Assembly: GCA_964480945.1 (NCBI GenBank)
Contig: CAYZRX010000014.1
Coordinates: 1 to 59,741, forward strand
Length of the DNA: 59,741 bases
Source of the DNA: VGWB01 sp964480945
GTDB taxonomy: Bacteria; Bacteroidota; Ignavibacteria; UBA10030
Direction of reading: 5' to 3'
Shown here piece by piece: positions 50,167-59,689 of this stretch (positions are counted from its first letter, which is position 1; each line of letters begins with the position of its first letter). Position numbers and translations under genes: made by a program. The notes beneath the pieces were generated by a model that was given only the letters and a program-made list of their open reading frames with translations, did not search any database and was not told the origin of the DNA.

Positions 50167-51450
50167 ATGAAGAGCGAAGAAATACCACGGGATGAGGCCC
50201 CGGGTCTGAACAAGCGGAGTCTCGAGCTCCTGCTCAAGATGGGGTGGCGCAATATCTGGCGGAACAAACGCCGCACGATCATCACGGTGTTGGCGGTGAC
50301 ATTTGCCCTCACCTTGTCGATCGGGATGAGGGGGATCCAGTTGGGGACCTACGAGGTCAACATCAAGTATGTTGTGGAACTGTTTACCGGCCATCTTCAG
50401 ATTCAACGTCAGGGCTACCAGGAGAATCCGACTCTGCAGAAGAGCTTCGTCATCACGGACAGCCTCCGCCGTCTTGTCGAGCAGGATCCGAGAATTGTCG
50501 CGTCAGCGCCGCGCTTGCTTGGAGAGGGCCTCATCAGCTTCAAAGAGAATTCTCTCGGGGCGCTGATCATCGGTATTTCGCCGGACCGTGAGATGGCTTT
50601 CTCCAAAATTATGACCAAAATCCACAGCGGGAGCTTCTTTCGCGCTGACACAGCGCATGACATTGTCGTCGGTGCGCAACTCTTGGATAACTTGAAGGCG
50701 CAGATCGGAGATGAAGTTGTCGTGCTGGCGCAGGGTTTGGATGGCACCCTCGGTAACTTCAAGTACAGAATCGTCGGGACCATCAAGACGGGCTCCCCCG
50801 ATTTCGACGCCGGTTCGATCGTGATGGGGCTCGCGGCTGCCCAGGAGCTGCTGGCGGCGATCAACCGAGTGTCGATGGTGGCCCTCATGCTGAAGGATCT
50901 GCAGGATATTCCTTCCGTCCAATCTTCACTCCAGGAGGGGCTGGCGGGAACGGATTTGTCGGTGCTGGCGTGGAACGAAGTCCTGCCCGACCTGGAACAG
51001 AGCATTCAGCTGGACAACGTGAGCGGAATGCTGATGCTCGGGATCCTCATCGTCGTTGTGGCGTTCGGCATTGCCAATACGGTCTTGATGTCTGTGACGG
51101 AGCGTTTCAGGGAGTTCGGGGTCGTCCTCTCGATCGGGATGCCGACACGATATCTCATGGTGCTTGTCCTCTTTGAGACGCTCTTCATCGTCCTGATCGG
51201 GATCGTGATCGGCAACATGCTGGGGGCAGGAATCAACTACTACATCATGCAGCACCCCATCGTTTTTACCGGGCAGTACGAACAAGTGTACGCTGAGTAC
51301 GGTTTCCTCCCGCGGATGGAATCGACGCTCAGGGTCAGCATGCTGTTCAACTCGACGATGGCGACCTTCATCATCTCGCTTCTCGCGACCTTATATCCTT
51401 TGATGAAACTCTACCGGCTGAAGCCGCTGAAAGGAATTCGGTACACGTGA
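50167..51450 (+). CDS. ABC transporter permease, FtsX/LolC-E type (1)
   Basis: The 427-residue protein has the FtsX/MacB topology: one membrane segment near residues 40-60, a large periplasmic domain, and three membrane segments after residue 280 (GMLMLGILIVVVAFGIAN; LFETLFIVLIGIVIG; ATFIISLLATLYPL). The N-terminal WRNIWRNKRRT motif is typical. Homologues act in lipoprotein release or in mechanotransmission. Its end overlaps the next permease gene. Confidence 0.93.
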   Translation: MKSEEIPRDEAPGLNKRSLELLLKMGWRNIWRNKRRTIITVLAVTFALTLSIGMRGIQLGTYEVNIKYVVELFTGHLQIQRQGYQENPTLQKSFVITDSLRRLVEQDPRIVASAPRLLGEGLISFKENSLGALIIGISPDREMAFSKIMTKIHSGSFFRADTAHDIVVGAQLLDNLKAQIGDEVVVLAQGLDGTLGNFKYRIVGTIKTGSPDFDAGSIVMGLAAAQELLAAINRVSMVALMLKDLQDIPSVQSSLQEGLAGTDLSVLAWNEVLPDLEQSIQLDNVSGMLMLGILIVVVAFGIANTVLMSVTERFREFGVVLSIGMPTRYLMVLVLFETLFIVLIGIVIGNMLGAGINYYIMQHPIVFTGQYEQVYAEYGFLPRMESTLRVSMLFNSTMATFIISLLATLYPLMKLYRLKPLKGIRYT

Positions 51451-52664
51451 TGCTCCTGAAGATCGCCTGGCGGAATATCTGGAGGCAGCGGCGGCGCTCC
51501 ATCATCGTGATGATCTCGGTGGCCGTCGGCATTGTCGCGACGCTCCTGACAGAGACGTTATCGATGGGAATGATGCTTCAGATGCTGGAGAATCAGATCG
51601 GCTCACACGTTGCCCATCTGCAGGTGCACCGCAAAGGGTTTGAGGCAAACCAGGTGGTGCAGAACTATCTGCCGGGTCGGGCCAAGGTCGAGCGGGTCCT
51701 CCGCGACACTCCGGAAGTTGAGCACTACAGCGAACGGGTGATCAGTTTCGGGCTGATCAGCAGCGCGAGCAGCTCCTCGGGTGTAACGATCGTGGGGATC
51801 GATCCTCAGCGGGAGGAAAAGGTCACAACGATAGAACGATCGTTGGTTGCCGGACAATATCTTTCGTCGAAACGAAACGAAGTGGTTGTCGGGAAGAAGC
51901 TTGCCGAGAAGCTCGGCGTGGGGATCGGCGACAAGATTGTCGCGATGGCGACGGCGCTTGACGGACATATCGGTTCGGATGTCTTTCGAATTGTGGGATT
52001 GTATCAATCGTTCAGCTCGGAGTTCGACAAGATTTATATCTACATCCCCCTCGCGGAGGCCCAAGAAATGCTGGCCCTGGACGGGGACGTCTCGGAGGTG
52101 GCAATCATCCTCCGGAACCGCGATCAACTGGACCGGGTTCAGCAGGAGCTCCAGCGCGAGTTGGGAAGCAGCTACGAAGTGCTCACCTATCCGGAGATCC
52201 TTCCGTTTCTCGTGCTGCAGTTAGATCTCTTCCAGGAATCGATGTTCGTCTTCTATGCCATCATCGGGATTGCCTTGATCTTTGGGATCATCAACACGAT
52301 GTTGATGTCGGTCTTCGAGCGGATGACCGAATTCGGGGTGCTCAAAGCGATCGGGATGAGGAACGCGCGACTCGTTGTTATGATCCTGCTGGAGGCGCTC
52401 CTGCTCGGCGCCATCGGGACCGCCGGCGGATTTGTCATCGGATACATCCTCTATCTTCCCCTGTCTCACTCCGGGATCAACCTCAGCATGTTTTCGGCGA
52501 GTCTGAACTCATTCGGCGTTGGGGCGATCATCTACCCGGTTCTTACCGTCGAGGGCGTCTTGAACGCCCTTCTGATCATCCCTCTCATCGCCGTTCTCGG
52601 AGCGATCTATCCGGCGCTCAAGGCCGCTCGCTTCCGGCCCGTCGCTGCAATTCGATACGTGTAA
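51450..52664 (+). CDS. ABC transporter permease, FtsX/LolC-E type (2)
   Basis: A 404-residue homologue of the preceding permease, with WRNIWRQRRRS at the start, one membrane segment near residue 30, and three at the C-terminus (FYAIIGIALIFGIINTML; EALLLGAIGTAGGFVIG; LLIIPLIAVLGAIYPAL). The ATG at 51450 overlaps the upstream TGA; a GTG three bases earlier is also in frame. Two different permeases with one ATPase is the LolCDE stoichiometry. Confidence 0.93.
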   Translation: MLLKIAWRNIWRQRRRSIIVMISVAVGIVATLLTETLSMGMMLQMLENQIGSHVAHLQVHRKGFEANQVVQNYLPGRAKVERVLRDTPEVEHYSERVISFGLISSASSSSGVTIVGIDPQREEKVTTIERSLVAGQYLSSKRNEVVVGKKLAEKLGVGIGDKIVAMATALDGHIGSDVFRIVGLYQSFSSEFDKIYIYIPLAEAQEMLALDGDVSEVAIILRNRDQLDRVQQELQRELGSSYEVLTYPEILPFLVLQLDLFQESMFVFYAIIGIALIFGIINTMLMSVFERMTEFGVLKAIGMRNARLVVMILLEALLLGAIGTAGGFVIGYILYLPLSHSGINLSMFSASLNSFGVGAIIYPVLTVEGVLNALLIIPLIAVLGAIYPALKAARFRPVAAIRYV

Positions 52665-52705
52665 AGGAGAGGCGCAATGAGTGCTCACTGCCACAATTCG
52701 ATTTC

Positions 52706-53455
52706 ATGACTGCGGAAACGATCATGCCCACCGAAATCATCAGAACGGAGAACCTCGAAAAGATCTATTCGGAGAACGGCGTGCCGGTGCATGCCTTGCG
52801 TGGGGTCGACCTCGTCGTGAACAAAGGGGACTTCCTGGTCATCGCTGGACCCTCCGGGTCGGGGAAGACCACGCTCCTGAACCTCATCGGAGCGCTCGAC
52901 TCGCCCACGCGCGGTGCGGTCTACTTCGAGGGAGAGGATCTGAGCAGAAAGCCCGAGGCGCAGCTGTCGACCATGCGGTTGCACAAGCTCGGGTTTGTCT
53001 TTCAAGCCTACAATCTCATCCCCGTGTTGACCGCGCGCGAGAACATCGAATTCACGATGGTTCTGATGGGCGTGCCGGAGCGCCAGCGAAAGCAGCGCGT
53101 CCTGGACTTGATGCGCGATCTCGGGATCGATGAACTTGCGGATAAACGTCCTCTGGAAATGAGCGGCGGTCAGCAACAGCGGGTGGCGGTTGCTCGAGCC
53201 ATCATCACGGATCCGGCCGTCGTTCTCGCAGACGAGCCGACCGCAAACCTCGACTCGACGACCGGAGCGTCGCTCCTCGATCTGATGGAGCGGATGAATC
53301 TTGAGAAAAACATAACGTTCATCTTCTCGTCTCACGATCAGCAAGTCATTCAACGCGGCCGGAGGCTCATCTTGTTGCGGGACGGGAAAATCGACAGGAT
53401 GGAAGAGGGATCGCGCGAGGCGACGCACCCGGTGCGGGACCTCCCTCAGCGTTGA
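52706..53455 (+). CDS. ABC transporter ATP-binding protein, LolD/MacB type
   Basis: ATPase that powers the two permeases. The 249-residue protein has GPSGSGKTT (Walker A), FVFQAYNLIP (Q-loop), MSGGQQQRVAVARA (signature), VVLADEPTANLD (Walker B) and SSHD (switch His). These match the LolD/MacB subfamily. An ATG at 52724 is a possible later start. It closes the LolA-like, barrel, permease, permease, ATPase set. Confidence 0.95.
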   Translation: MTAETIMPTEIIRTENLEKIYSENGVPVHALRGVDLVVNKGDFLVIAGPSGSGKTTLLNLIGALDSPTRGAVYFEGEDLSRKPEAQLSTMRLHKLGFVFQAYNLIPVLTARENIEFTMVLMGVPERQRKQRVLDLMRDLGIDELADKRPLEMSGGQQQRVAVARAIITDPAVVLADEPTANLDSTTGASLLDLMERMNLEKNITFIFSSHDQQVIQRGRRLILLRDGKIDRMEEGSREATHPVRDLPQR

Positions 53456-53590
53456 CAATGTCTTCTGGTTACTCTAAATTGCTGCGGTCACAAAGCCCAC
53501 GGTGCGGGCCTGTCGGCATTCTGACGCGCCGGGCTGACGGCGACCTGCAAGAGCAAAAAAAGCACCTTTTCCGCCGCTGCGTGCTGAGCG

Positions 53591-54688
53591 ATGCGCTACA
53601 TCGATGAATATAGAACCGAGGCCGCTGCGCGCAGCTACGCGGCGCGCATCCGCGAGATCACGACGCGACCGTGGACGATCATGGAAATCTGCGGTGGGCA
53701 GACGCACACCATCGTCAAATTCGGTGTGGAGCAGCTCCTGCCAAAGGAGATAACGCTGGTCCACGGGCCCGGCTGCCCGGTTTGTGTCACCCCGCTCGAG
53801 ATCATCGACAAGGCGATCATCATTGCAGCAAGGCCAGATGTCATTTTCACGTCCTTCGGGGACATGCTGCGGGTGCCGGGATCGACAAAGGATCTCCTGA
53901 CGGTGAAGTCGGAAGGAGGGGACGTTCGGATGGTGTACTCTCCGCTCGACGCCCTCAAGATTGCTCAGCAAAATCCCGGTCGGCAAGTGGTATTCTTTGC
54001 TGTCGGATTCGAAACGACGGCGCCCGCGAACGCAATGTCCGTGTGGCAGGCGAGGAAGCTTGGAGTCAAAAACTTCTCCATTCTCTGCTCGCACGTACTC
54101 GTCCCGCCGGCGATGGAGGCGCTCCTTTCCTCTCCGACAAACCTTGTTCAGGGGTTCCTTGCCGCGGGGCACGTCTGTACGGTGATGGGATACGAAGAGT
54201 ACATCCCGCTCGCGGAAAGGTACAAAGTGCCGATTGTCGTCACGGGATTCGAGCCGGTGGACATCCTCCAGGGGATCTTCATGACGGTTAAGCAATTGGA
54301 GGAAGGGCGAGTCGCAGTCGAGAACCAATATGCTCGGTCGGTGCGGCGTGAGGGAAATGTTCCGGCGAAGCAGCTTATGTCTGAGGTGTTTGCGGTGACC
54401 GATCGTAAATGGCGCGGTATCGGTGAGATACCGATGAGCGGCTACCGGCTCAAGGATGAGTTTGCGGACTATGATGCCGAAAAGATCTTTCACGTGCAGG
54501 AGGTTGAGGCGGAGGAGTCCCCTCTTTGTATCGCGGGTCTCGTGCTCCAGGGATTGAAGAAGCCGCATGAATGCAGCGCGTTTGCGAAAGAGTGCACGCC
54601 GGAGCATCCGCTGGGGGCGCCGATGGTATCCTCGGAGGGGGCATGTGCTGCTTACTACCACTACGGGCGTATCCGTACGCACGCTTGA
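53591..54688 (+). CDS. hypD: Hydrogenase maturation protein HypD
   Basis: Iron-sulfur scaffold on which the Fe(CN)2CO unit is assembled with HypC. The 365-residue protein has ICGGQTHTI, HGPGCPVCVTP with the functional Cys pair, FGDMLRVPGS, GFETTAP and the C-terminal Cys set around CIAGLVLQGL, ECSAFAKEC and GACAAYY. It is separated from the other hyp genes by the envelope transport set. hypE, which normally follows hypD, is not seen in the window. Confidence 0.97.
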   Translation: MRYIDEYRTEAAARSYAARIREITTRPWTIMEICGGQTHTIVKFGVEQLLPKEITLVHGPGCPVCVTPLEIIDKAIIIAARPDVIFTSFGDMLRVPGSTKDLLTVKSEGGDVRMVYSPLDALKIAQQNPGRQVVFFAVGFETTAPANAMSVWQARKLGVKNFSILCSHVLVPPAMEALLSSPTNLVQGFLAAGHVCTVMGYEEYIPLAERYKVPIVVTGFEPVDILQGIFMTVKQLEEGRVAVENQYARSVRREGNVPAKQLMSEVFAVTDRKWRGIGEIPMSGYRLKDEFADYDAEKIFHVQEVEAEESPLCIAGLVLQGLKKPHECSAFAKECTPEHPLGAPMVSSEGACAAYYHYGRIRTHA

Positions 54689-54754
54689 GGGAATGATTCG
54701 AGAACACGAAGGTGAGCGGTTTCACGGAGAAAACCACTATCAGGTGAGGTGACT

Positions 54755-55411
54755 ATGAAATCTTATCGAGCGGTGATCGTCCTTATGATGGCCGTGCTTC
54801 TCGCTGCTCTGACGGCATTCGGCCAGGGGACCTCCATGCGAGGGAGATCATGCATTGAGATACAATTTGGCCTTTGGAATGAAATGAAAGCCGGCAATGA
54901 ACTCGCCCCTGCCGGAGTGACGTCGGCGGCGAAGAGCAGCGGATTTCTCGGCGGACTTTCTTATAGCTACTGGCTCAGAGAGCGGGTGGCCCTTTCGTTG
55001 ACTACGGGGGTCATAGCAGGCGAGGCAAGTTCTTCGGTGATTTTCAGTGGACTCAGCGAACAGCGCACAAGCTCCGTGATCCCGATCCTCCTGGGGATGA
55101 AATATTATCTTCTTGAACCGGAGCCCGGTGAAGCAGTCCGACCGTACGTCGCTGCAGCGGTTGGATCATTCCTTGGTTTTGAGGCAAGCAACTCCGTCTT
55201 CTCGCAATCGGCTCATTCGGAGAGCGCTCTCGGTGCTAGGGTGGGAGCGGGTGTGGACTTCCTCGTAGCCAGCTGGCTGAAGATTGGCGCGAGCGTCGGC
55301 TACAATGCGATGGCGGATTTCCGCACGCCGGTGGGAGCGAGGTCGAACTACAGCGGACCTGACTTCTCTCTCGGGTTCGGTTTCCTCTTCGGCGGCTCCC
55401 AGAGTGACTGA
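54755..55411 (+). CDS. Outer membrane beta-barrel protein, small
   Basis: The 218-residue protein starts with a signal peptide (AVIVLMMAVLLAALTAFGQG) and has alternating strands with Gly/aromatic residues (GFLGGLSYSYWLRERVALSLT, GFGFLFGG near the end), fitting an OmpA-N or opacity-like eight-stranded barrel. GAGGTGA lies just before the ATG at 54755; a GTG at 54749 is in frame. Its role is unknown and it bears no clear relation to hypD upstream. Confidence 0.8.
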   Translation: MKSYRAVIVLMMAVLLAALTAFGQGTSMRGRSCIEIQFGLWNEMKAGNELAPAGVTSAAKSSGFLGGLSYSYWLRERVALSLTTGVIAGEASSSVIFSGLSEQRTSSVIPILLGMKYYLLEPEPGEAVRPYVAAAVGSFLGFEASNSVFSQSAHSESALGARVGAGVDFLVASWLKIGASVGYNAMADFRTPVGARSNYSGPDFSLGFGFLFGGSQSD

Positions 55412-55461
55412 ATCTCGACGATGTCACGCAGACGGCCCGGAGACGCGAACGCCGTGAGATC

Positions 55462-56589
55462 ATGAGCATCCCCCGCGAACGAGTCCAGACGGCGATGAAT
55501 CTCGGGATCCCCGATCGCGTCCCGGTCATGTGTCAGCTGAGCATCGGGCATATGTTGTTGCAACTGGGGGTTTCGCCGGTCGAGTTCTGGCATGACGCCG
55601 CGATCTTTGCCGAGGGTTTGGTGAAGTCGCGAGCCCTGTACGACTTCGACGGCATTCTCGTGAGCTTGCACGGGCACGATCCCGACTGGAGAGGTCTGAT
55701 CCGCGACTGGAAAAAGTCGGCCAAGGGGGAAGAAATCACCTGGCAGGATGGAAGGAAGACGCTGTATTTGTACGACGATCTGCCTCAGCCGGTCAGTGAA
55801 GAGAAGGCCAAACCATCCATCTCGACGCTGACGGATGCAGATCTGCCGGCTTCACTCGATTACATCCCCGTCTCGCAAGGGCTGCATTTCTTCATTCATC
55901 CCGACCATACATTCGATATTTTCCATCGTCTCCGGGAGAAGGTCGGGACCAACTACTCGCTGCACGGTGAGGTCACATCGCCCTTCGACTACTTTCTCGA
56001 CCTCTTTGGATATCAGGATGCGTTGCTCAATCTGGTCAACGAACCGGAGAAATCAAGGCGGGTCATCGCCCACTTCACGGGACTCATCAAGGAGCTTGCA
56101 GTCGGAATGTCGGCTGCCGGGGTCGATGCGATCAAAGTTTCCTCGCCGTTCGCCGGAGCGGGCTTTATTTCCCCGCAGTTCTACCGAGAGTTCGTCTTGC
56201 CCTTTGAGAAGGAGATCGTGCTCGGGGTGAGGGCGCTGGGCGTCCATATCTACACGCACACCTGTGGAGCGATCTCAGATCGGCTCGAGTTAATGTTCGA
56301 CGCCGGCGTAAGCGGGATCGAATGCCTCGATCCTCCGCCGCTCGGGGATGTGGAGCTTGAGGACGCGAAACTGCGGACGCGCGGCCGCGGGTTCATCAAG
56401 GGGAACGTGGACTCAGTGAATACCCTTCTGTATGGATCGAAGGAAGCAATCCTGGAGGACGCACGGCGGAGAATTGAGGTGGGAAGAGAAGGAGGTGGAT
56501 TCATCTTCAGCACGGCGTGTTCCGTAGCACCCCGTGTGGAGAGAGGGAAGCTTCTCCTGCTACGGGAGGCAGTCGAGAGGTGGGGCTGA
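55462..56589 (+). CDS. Uroporphyrinogen decarboxylase-family protein, methyltransferase-like
   Basis: The 375-residue TIM-barrel protein is of the UroD/MtaA group. It has YTHTCGAISD with a His-x-Cys zinc motif and a later Cys in FSTACSVAP, the zinc ligand set of corrinoid-protein methyltransferases such as MtaA, rather than the Arg/Asp set of heme-pathway UroD. The GVDAIKVSSPFAGAGFISP region fits the same group. No corrinoid protein or other methyltransferase is adjacent, so the methyl donor and acceptor are unknown. Confidence 0.85.
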   Translation: MSIPRERVQTAMNLGIPDRVPVMCQLSIGHMLLQLGVSPVEFWHDAAIFAEGLVKSRALYDFDGILVSLHGHDPDWRGLIRDWKKSAKGEEITWQDGRKTLYLYDDLPQPVSEEKAKPSISTLTDADLPASLDYIPVSQGLHFFIHPDHTFDIFHRLREKVGTNYSLHGEVTSPFDYFLDLFGYQDALLNLVNEPEKSRRVIAHFTGLIKELAVGMSAAGVDAIKVSSPFAGAGFISPQFYREFVLPFEKEIVLGVRALGVHIYTHTCGAISDRLELMFDAGVSGIECLDPPPLGDVELEDAKLRTRGRGFIKGNVDSVNTLLYGSKEAILEDARRRIEVGREGGGFIFSTACSVAPRVERGKLLLLREAVERWG

Positions 56590-56780
56590 TGCCGCGAAGG
56601 CTCTCGATGAAGGACAACCACCTCGTCTCAGCTCTCAATGCCCGCACAGGATTATGCGAAAGCGTGACGTACAGCGCAACTTGCCCTGCCTGTCAAGATC
56701 TGGCAGATCGCCTCGCTCAGGGGAGGGCTTTAGCAGCGCGATCCGCAATATTCAATTTCTAAGATAAAGAAATAAGCAGG

Positions 56781-58274
56781 ATGGAAGAGCGCGCGTTTAT
56801 CGCATTTGACCTCGGCGCTGAGTCGGGGAGAATGATCCTCGGGAGCCTGAAGAATCGGCGACTTTCCATCCACGAGCTCACGCGATTTCCGAATGGGATG
56901 GTCACCATCGATGGACATCTTCACTGGGATATCCATCGCCTTTTTCAACAAATGAAGAAGGGTCTGGCGGCTTGCGGTTCGACGGGTGCGAAGCCGGCCA
57001 GCATCGGGGTCGATACGTGGGGTGTCGATTTCGGCTTGTTCGGTCCGGACGGCTCCGCCCTTGAACTCCCGTACTGCTATCGTGATCTTCGAACCGATGG
57101 GATGATGGAGGAGTTTTTCAAACTGGTTCCGCGCGAGCGCGTCTACGAGCTCACGGGAATTCAGTTCATGAAGCTCAATTCACTCTTTCAGCTTTGCGCC
57201 GCGAAGCGTCAGGATCCGATGGTGCTCGATAAAGCGGCCCGCCTCCTCTTCATGCCCGACATTTTCAACTACTTTTTCACAGGCACGACAAAGACCGAGT
57301 TTACGTTTGCGACAACATCCCAGCTGTACAATCCCCGGGCAGGGGCTTGGGAAGGTGAGCTTTTCTCGGCCCTGGGAGTTCCCAAGTCGATGATGCAGGA
57401 GATCGTCGCGCCGGGGACGGTTCTCGGGAGAGTCAATCAGTCCGTCTCGGAAGAGACATCGGTCAGTGGCGTCTCAGTTGTTGCGACAGCGTCGCACGAC
57501 ACGGGGTCGGCGATCGCGGCGATTCCGGCTGAAGGGGACGATTGGCTCTACATCAGCTCGGGAACCTGGTCCCTGATGGGGATCGAAACGAAACAGCCGA
57601 TCATTACGCGAGACGCATTGGAGCTGAACTTCACGAACGAAGGAGGGGTCGAAGGGACATTTCGGTTCCTCAAGAACATCACGGGCCTCTGGCTCCTTCA
57701 GCAGTGTCGCAAGGCTTGGTCGCAGGAGCAGCTGTATTCCTATGATGACCTGACGAAGATGATTGGACAGGCGGCACCTTTTCGCTCTCTGGTTGACACG
57801 GACGATCCCGCCTTTTTCAACCCGGCCAGCATGCCTGACGCGATCCGGCAATACTGCAGAAGGACGGGTCAACCGGGCCCGCACACGCATGCCGATTTCG
57901 TTCGCTGCATATTGGAAAGCCTCGCATTGAAGTACAGGGCCACGCTCGATCAACTGCGGCGACTTAACCCGCGACCCATGTCAAGGATCTACCTCATCGG
58001 CGGGGGCGCGCAGAACGAACTCCTGTGCCAATTCACAGCGAACGCGACGGGGCTGCCAGTGGTCGTAGGACCCATCGAGGCGACGGCAACGGGGAATATT
58101 ATGGTCCAAGGTCTCGCCTTCGGCGATGTCCAATCGCTCGCCGATATCCGTAGTATCGTTCGCGCTTCGTTTCGGCCTGTCACGTATGAGCCGCGCGAGG
58201 TCGAGGCATGGGAATCGGCGTATCTGCGGTACGTGAAACTCACCGGCATCGGATTGGCGACAAACAGAATCTGA
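56781..58274 (+). CDS. rhaB: Rhamnulokinase
   Basis: Phosphorylates L-rhamnulose. The 497-residue FGGY-type kinase has FDLGAESGRMILG at the start, GVDTWGVDFGLFG, MPDIFNYFFTG, ATASHDTGSAIAAIP, YISSGTWSLMG and GGGAQNELLCQFTANATGLPV, all typical of rhamnulokinase. The next gene, rhamnose isomerase, starts 12 bases later, confirming the pathway. The 191-base stretch before it shows no clear regulator site. Confidence 0.94.
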   Translation: MEERAFIAFDLGAESGRMILGSLKNRRLSIHELTRFPNGMVTIDGHLHWDIHRLFQQMKKGLAACGSTGAKPASIGVDTWGVDFGLFGPDGSALELPYCYRDLRTDGMMEEFFKLVPRERVYELTGIQFMKLNSLFQLCAAKRQDPMVLDKAARLLFMPDIFNYFFTGTTKTEFTFATTSQLYNPRAGAWEGELFSALGVPKSMMQEIVAPGTVLGRVNQSVSEETSVSGVSVVATASHDTGSAIAAIPAEGDDWLYISSGTWSLMGIETKQPIITRDALELNFTNEGGVEGTFRFLKNITGLWLLQQCRKAWSQEQLYSYDDLTKMIGQAAPFRSLVDTDDPAFFNPASMPDAIRQYCRRTGQPGPHTHADFVRCILESLALKYRATLDQLRRLNPRPMSRIYLIGGGAQNELLCQFTANATGLPVVVGPIEATATGNIMVQGLAFGDVQSLADIRSIVRASFRPVTYEPREVEAWESAYLRYVKLTGIGLATNRI

Positions 58275-58285
58275 GAGCTGACAAT

Positions 58286-59557
58286 ATGATGAACGAGGCA
58301 AAGATCACGAGAGCATACGAGAGTGCGCACGAGCGGTACGCCGCCCTCGGTGTCGATACCGAGAAAGCACTGGATTCCCTTGCAACCGTCTCCCTGTCAC
58401 TGCATTGCTGGCAGGGGGATGATGTCGGCGGATTTGAACGGCCGGCTGCATCACTCTCCGGGGGCGGCCTCCAGGTCACTGGCACCTATCCGGGCAAAGC
58501 GAGGACCGTAGATGAACTGCGGTCGGATCTGGAACAGGCGTACTCCCTGATCCCCGGACATCACCGCCTGAACCTCCATGCGATGTACGGTGAGTTTGGC
58601 TCGACCCTTGTCGACCGCGACGAAATCTCACCGGACCATTTCAAAGGATGGATCGAATGGGCGGCGGCGAAAGCCCTCAAACTCGATTTCAATGCTACCT
58701 GTTTCTCCCATCCGAAGGCGAGATCGGGGTACACCCTCAGCAGCAGGGACAAATCGTTCAGGAAATTCTGGATCGAGCACGTCAAGCGTTGCCGTGCCAT
58801 CAGCGCGGTGATGGGCCGGAAGCTCCAGAGTCCCTGCATTCACAATCTCTGGATCCCCGACGGCTCGAAAGATACCTCGTTGGACCGATCGCTCCGCCGC
58901 GCCCTGCTGACGGAATCTCTCGATGCTATCTACGAAACAAGCTACAAGCCAACCGAGATGAAGGATTCCGTGGAGAGCAAGCTGTTCGGTATCGGAAGCG
59001 AATCGTTCGTCGTCGGATCCCACGAGTTCTACTTCGGATATGCGCTCTCCCGCAAGAAAATGCTCTGCCTGGACATGGGTCATTTCCATCCAACGGAATC
59101 CGTTGCCGATAAGGTCTCTGCGATCCTGCTGTTCTTTGACGAGCTGCTTGTTCACATCAGCCGGGGCGTTCGATGGGATAGCGACCATGTGGCGATCCTG
59201 AACGACGAGCTGCAGGCTCTCGCTCACGAGATCGTGCGGTCCAACGCCCTCGCGCGAGTGCATCTTGCATTGGATTTCTTCGATGCCAGCATCAACCGCG
59301 TCGGAGCATGGGTGATCGGTGCGCGGTCGACGCTGAAAGCGCTCCTGGGAGCCCTCCTTGAGCCGATGGACAAGCTCAGGGGGTTTGAGCTGAACGGCAA
59401 CTATTTCGCTCGACTGGCGCTTCTCGAGGAAGCCAAAAGCCTCCCGGCCGGATCGGTGTGGGATTATTTCTGCCTCAAGATGAACGTGCCTCCGGCCGAT
59501 GACTGGATGAACGGCGTCGACCGATACGAGAAGGAAGTCTTGAACAGGCGTATCTAG
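58286..59557 (+). CDS. rhaA: L-rhamnose isomerase
   Basis: Interconverts L-rhamnose and L-rhamnulose. The 423-residue protein shows LSLHCWQGDDVGGFE near the start, LNLHAMYGE, FNATCFSHPKA, IHNLWIPDGSKD, GSHEFYFGYAL, LDMGHFHPTE and LALDFFDASINRVGAW, carrying the metal-binding His, Glu and Asp residues. ATG at 58286 is taken; reading further upstream would run into rhaB. The aldolase gene is outside the window. Confidence 0.96.
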   Translation: MMNEAKITRAYESAHERYAALGVDTEKALDSLATVSLSLHCWQGDDVGGFERPAASLSGGGLQVTGTYPGKARTVDELRSDLEQAYSLIPGHHRLNLHAMYGEFGSTLVDRDEISPDHFKGWIEWAAAKALKLDFNATCFSHPKARSGYTLSSRDKSFRKFWIEHVKRCRAISAVMGRKLQSPCIHNLWIPDGSKDTSLDRSLRRALLTESLDAIYETSYKPTEMKDSVESKLFGIGSESFVVGSHEFYFGYALSRKKMLCLDMGHFHPTESVADKVSAILLFFDELLVHISRGVRWDSDHVAILNDELQALAHEIVRSNALARVHLALDFFDASINRVGAWVIGARSTLKALLGALLEPMDKLRGFELNGNYFARLALLEEAKSLPAGSVWDYFCLKMNVPPADDWMNGVDRYEKEVLNRRI

Positions 59558-59612
59558 CGCAGTTACAAACAAGTCTTCTGGTCTTTCCCTGAGCGATTCG
59601 ATGTACGGAACA

Positions 59613-59689
59613 GACCCCATCCTGACCTTCCCCTCAGAGGGGAAGGGGCTTTGTTCCCTCTCCTCTCAGGAGAGGGTTAGGGTGAGGTC
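59613..59689. repeat. MITE-like palindromic repeat
   Basis: GACCCCATCCTGACC at 59613-59627 and GGTTAGGGTGAGGTC at 59675-59689 are imperfect terminal inverted repeats, differing at three transitions. Inside are two perfect hairpins: CCTTCCCCTC/GAGGGGAAGG at 59626-59646 and CCCTCTCCT/AGGAGAGGG at 59656-59676. No gene is seen after rhaA to the window end. The shape suggests a non-autonomous repeat present elsewhere in the genome. Confidence 0.65.
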
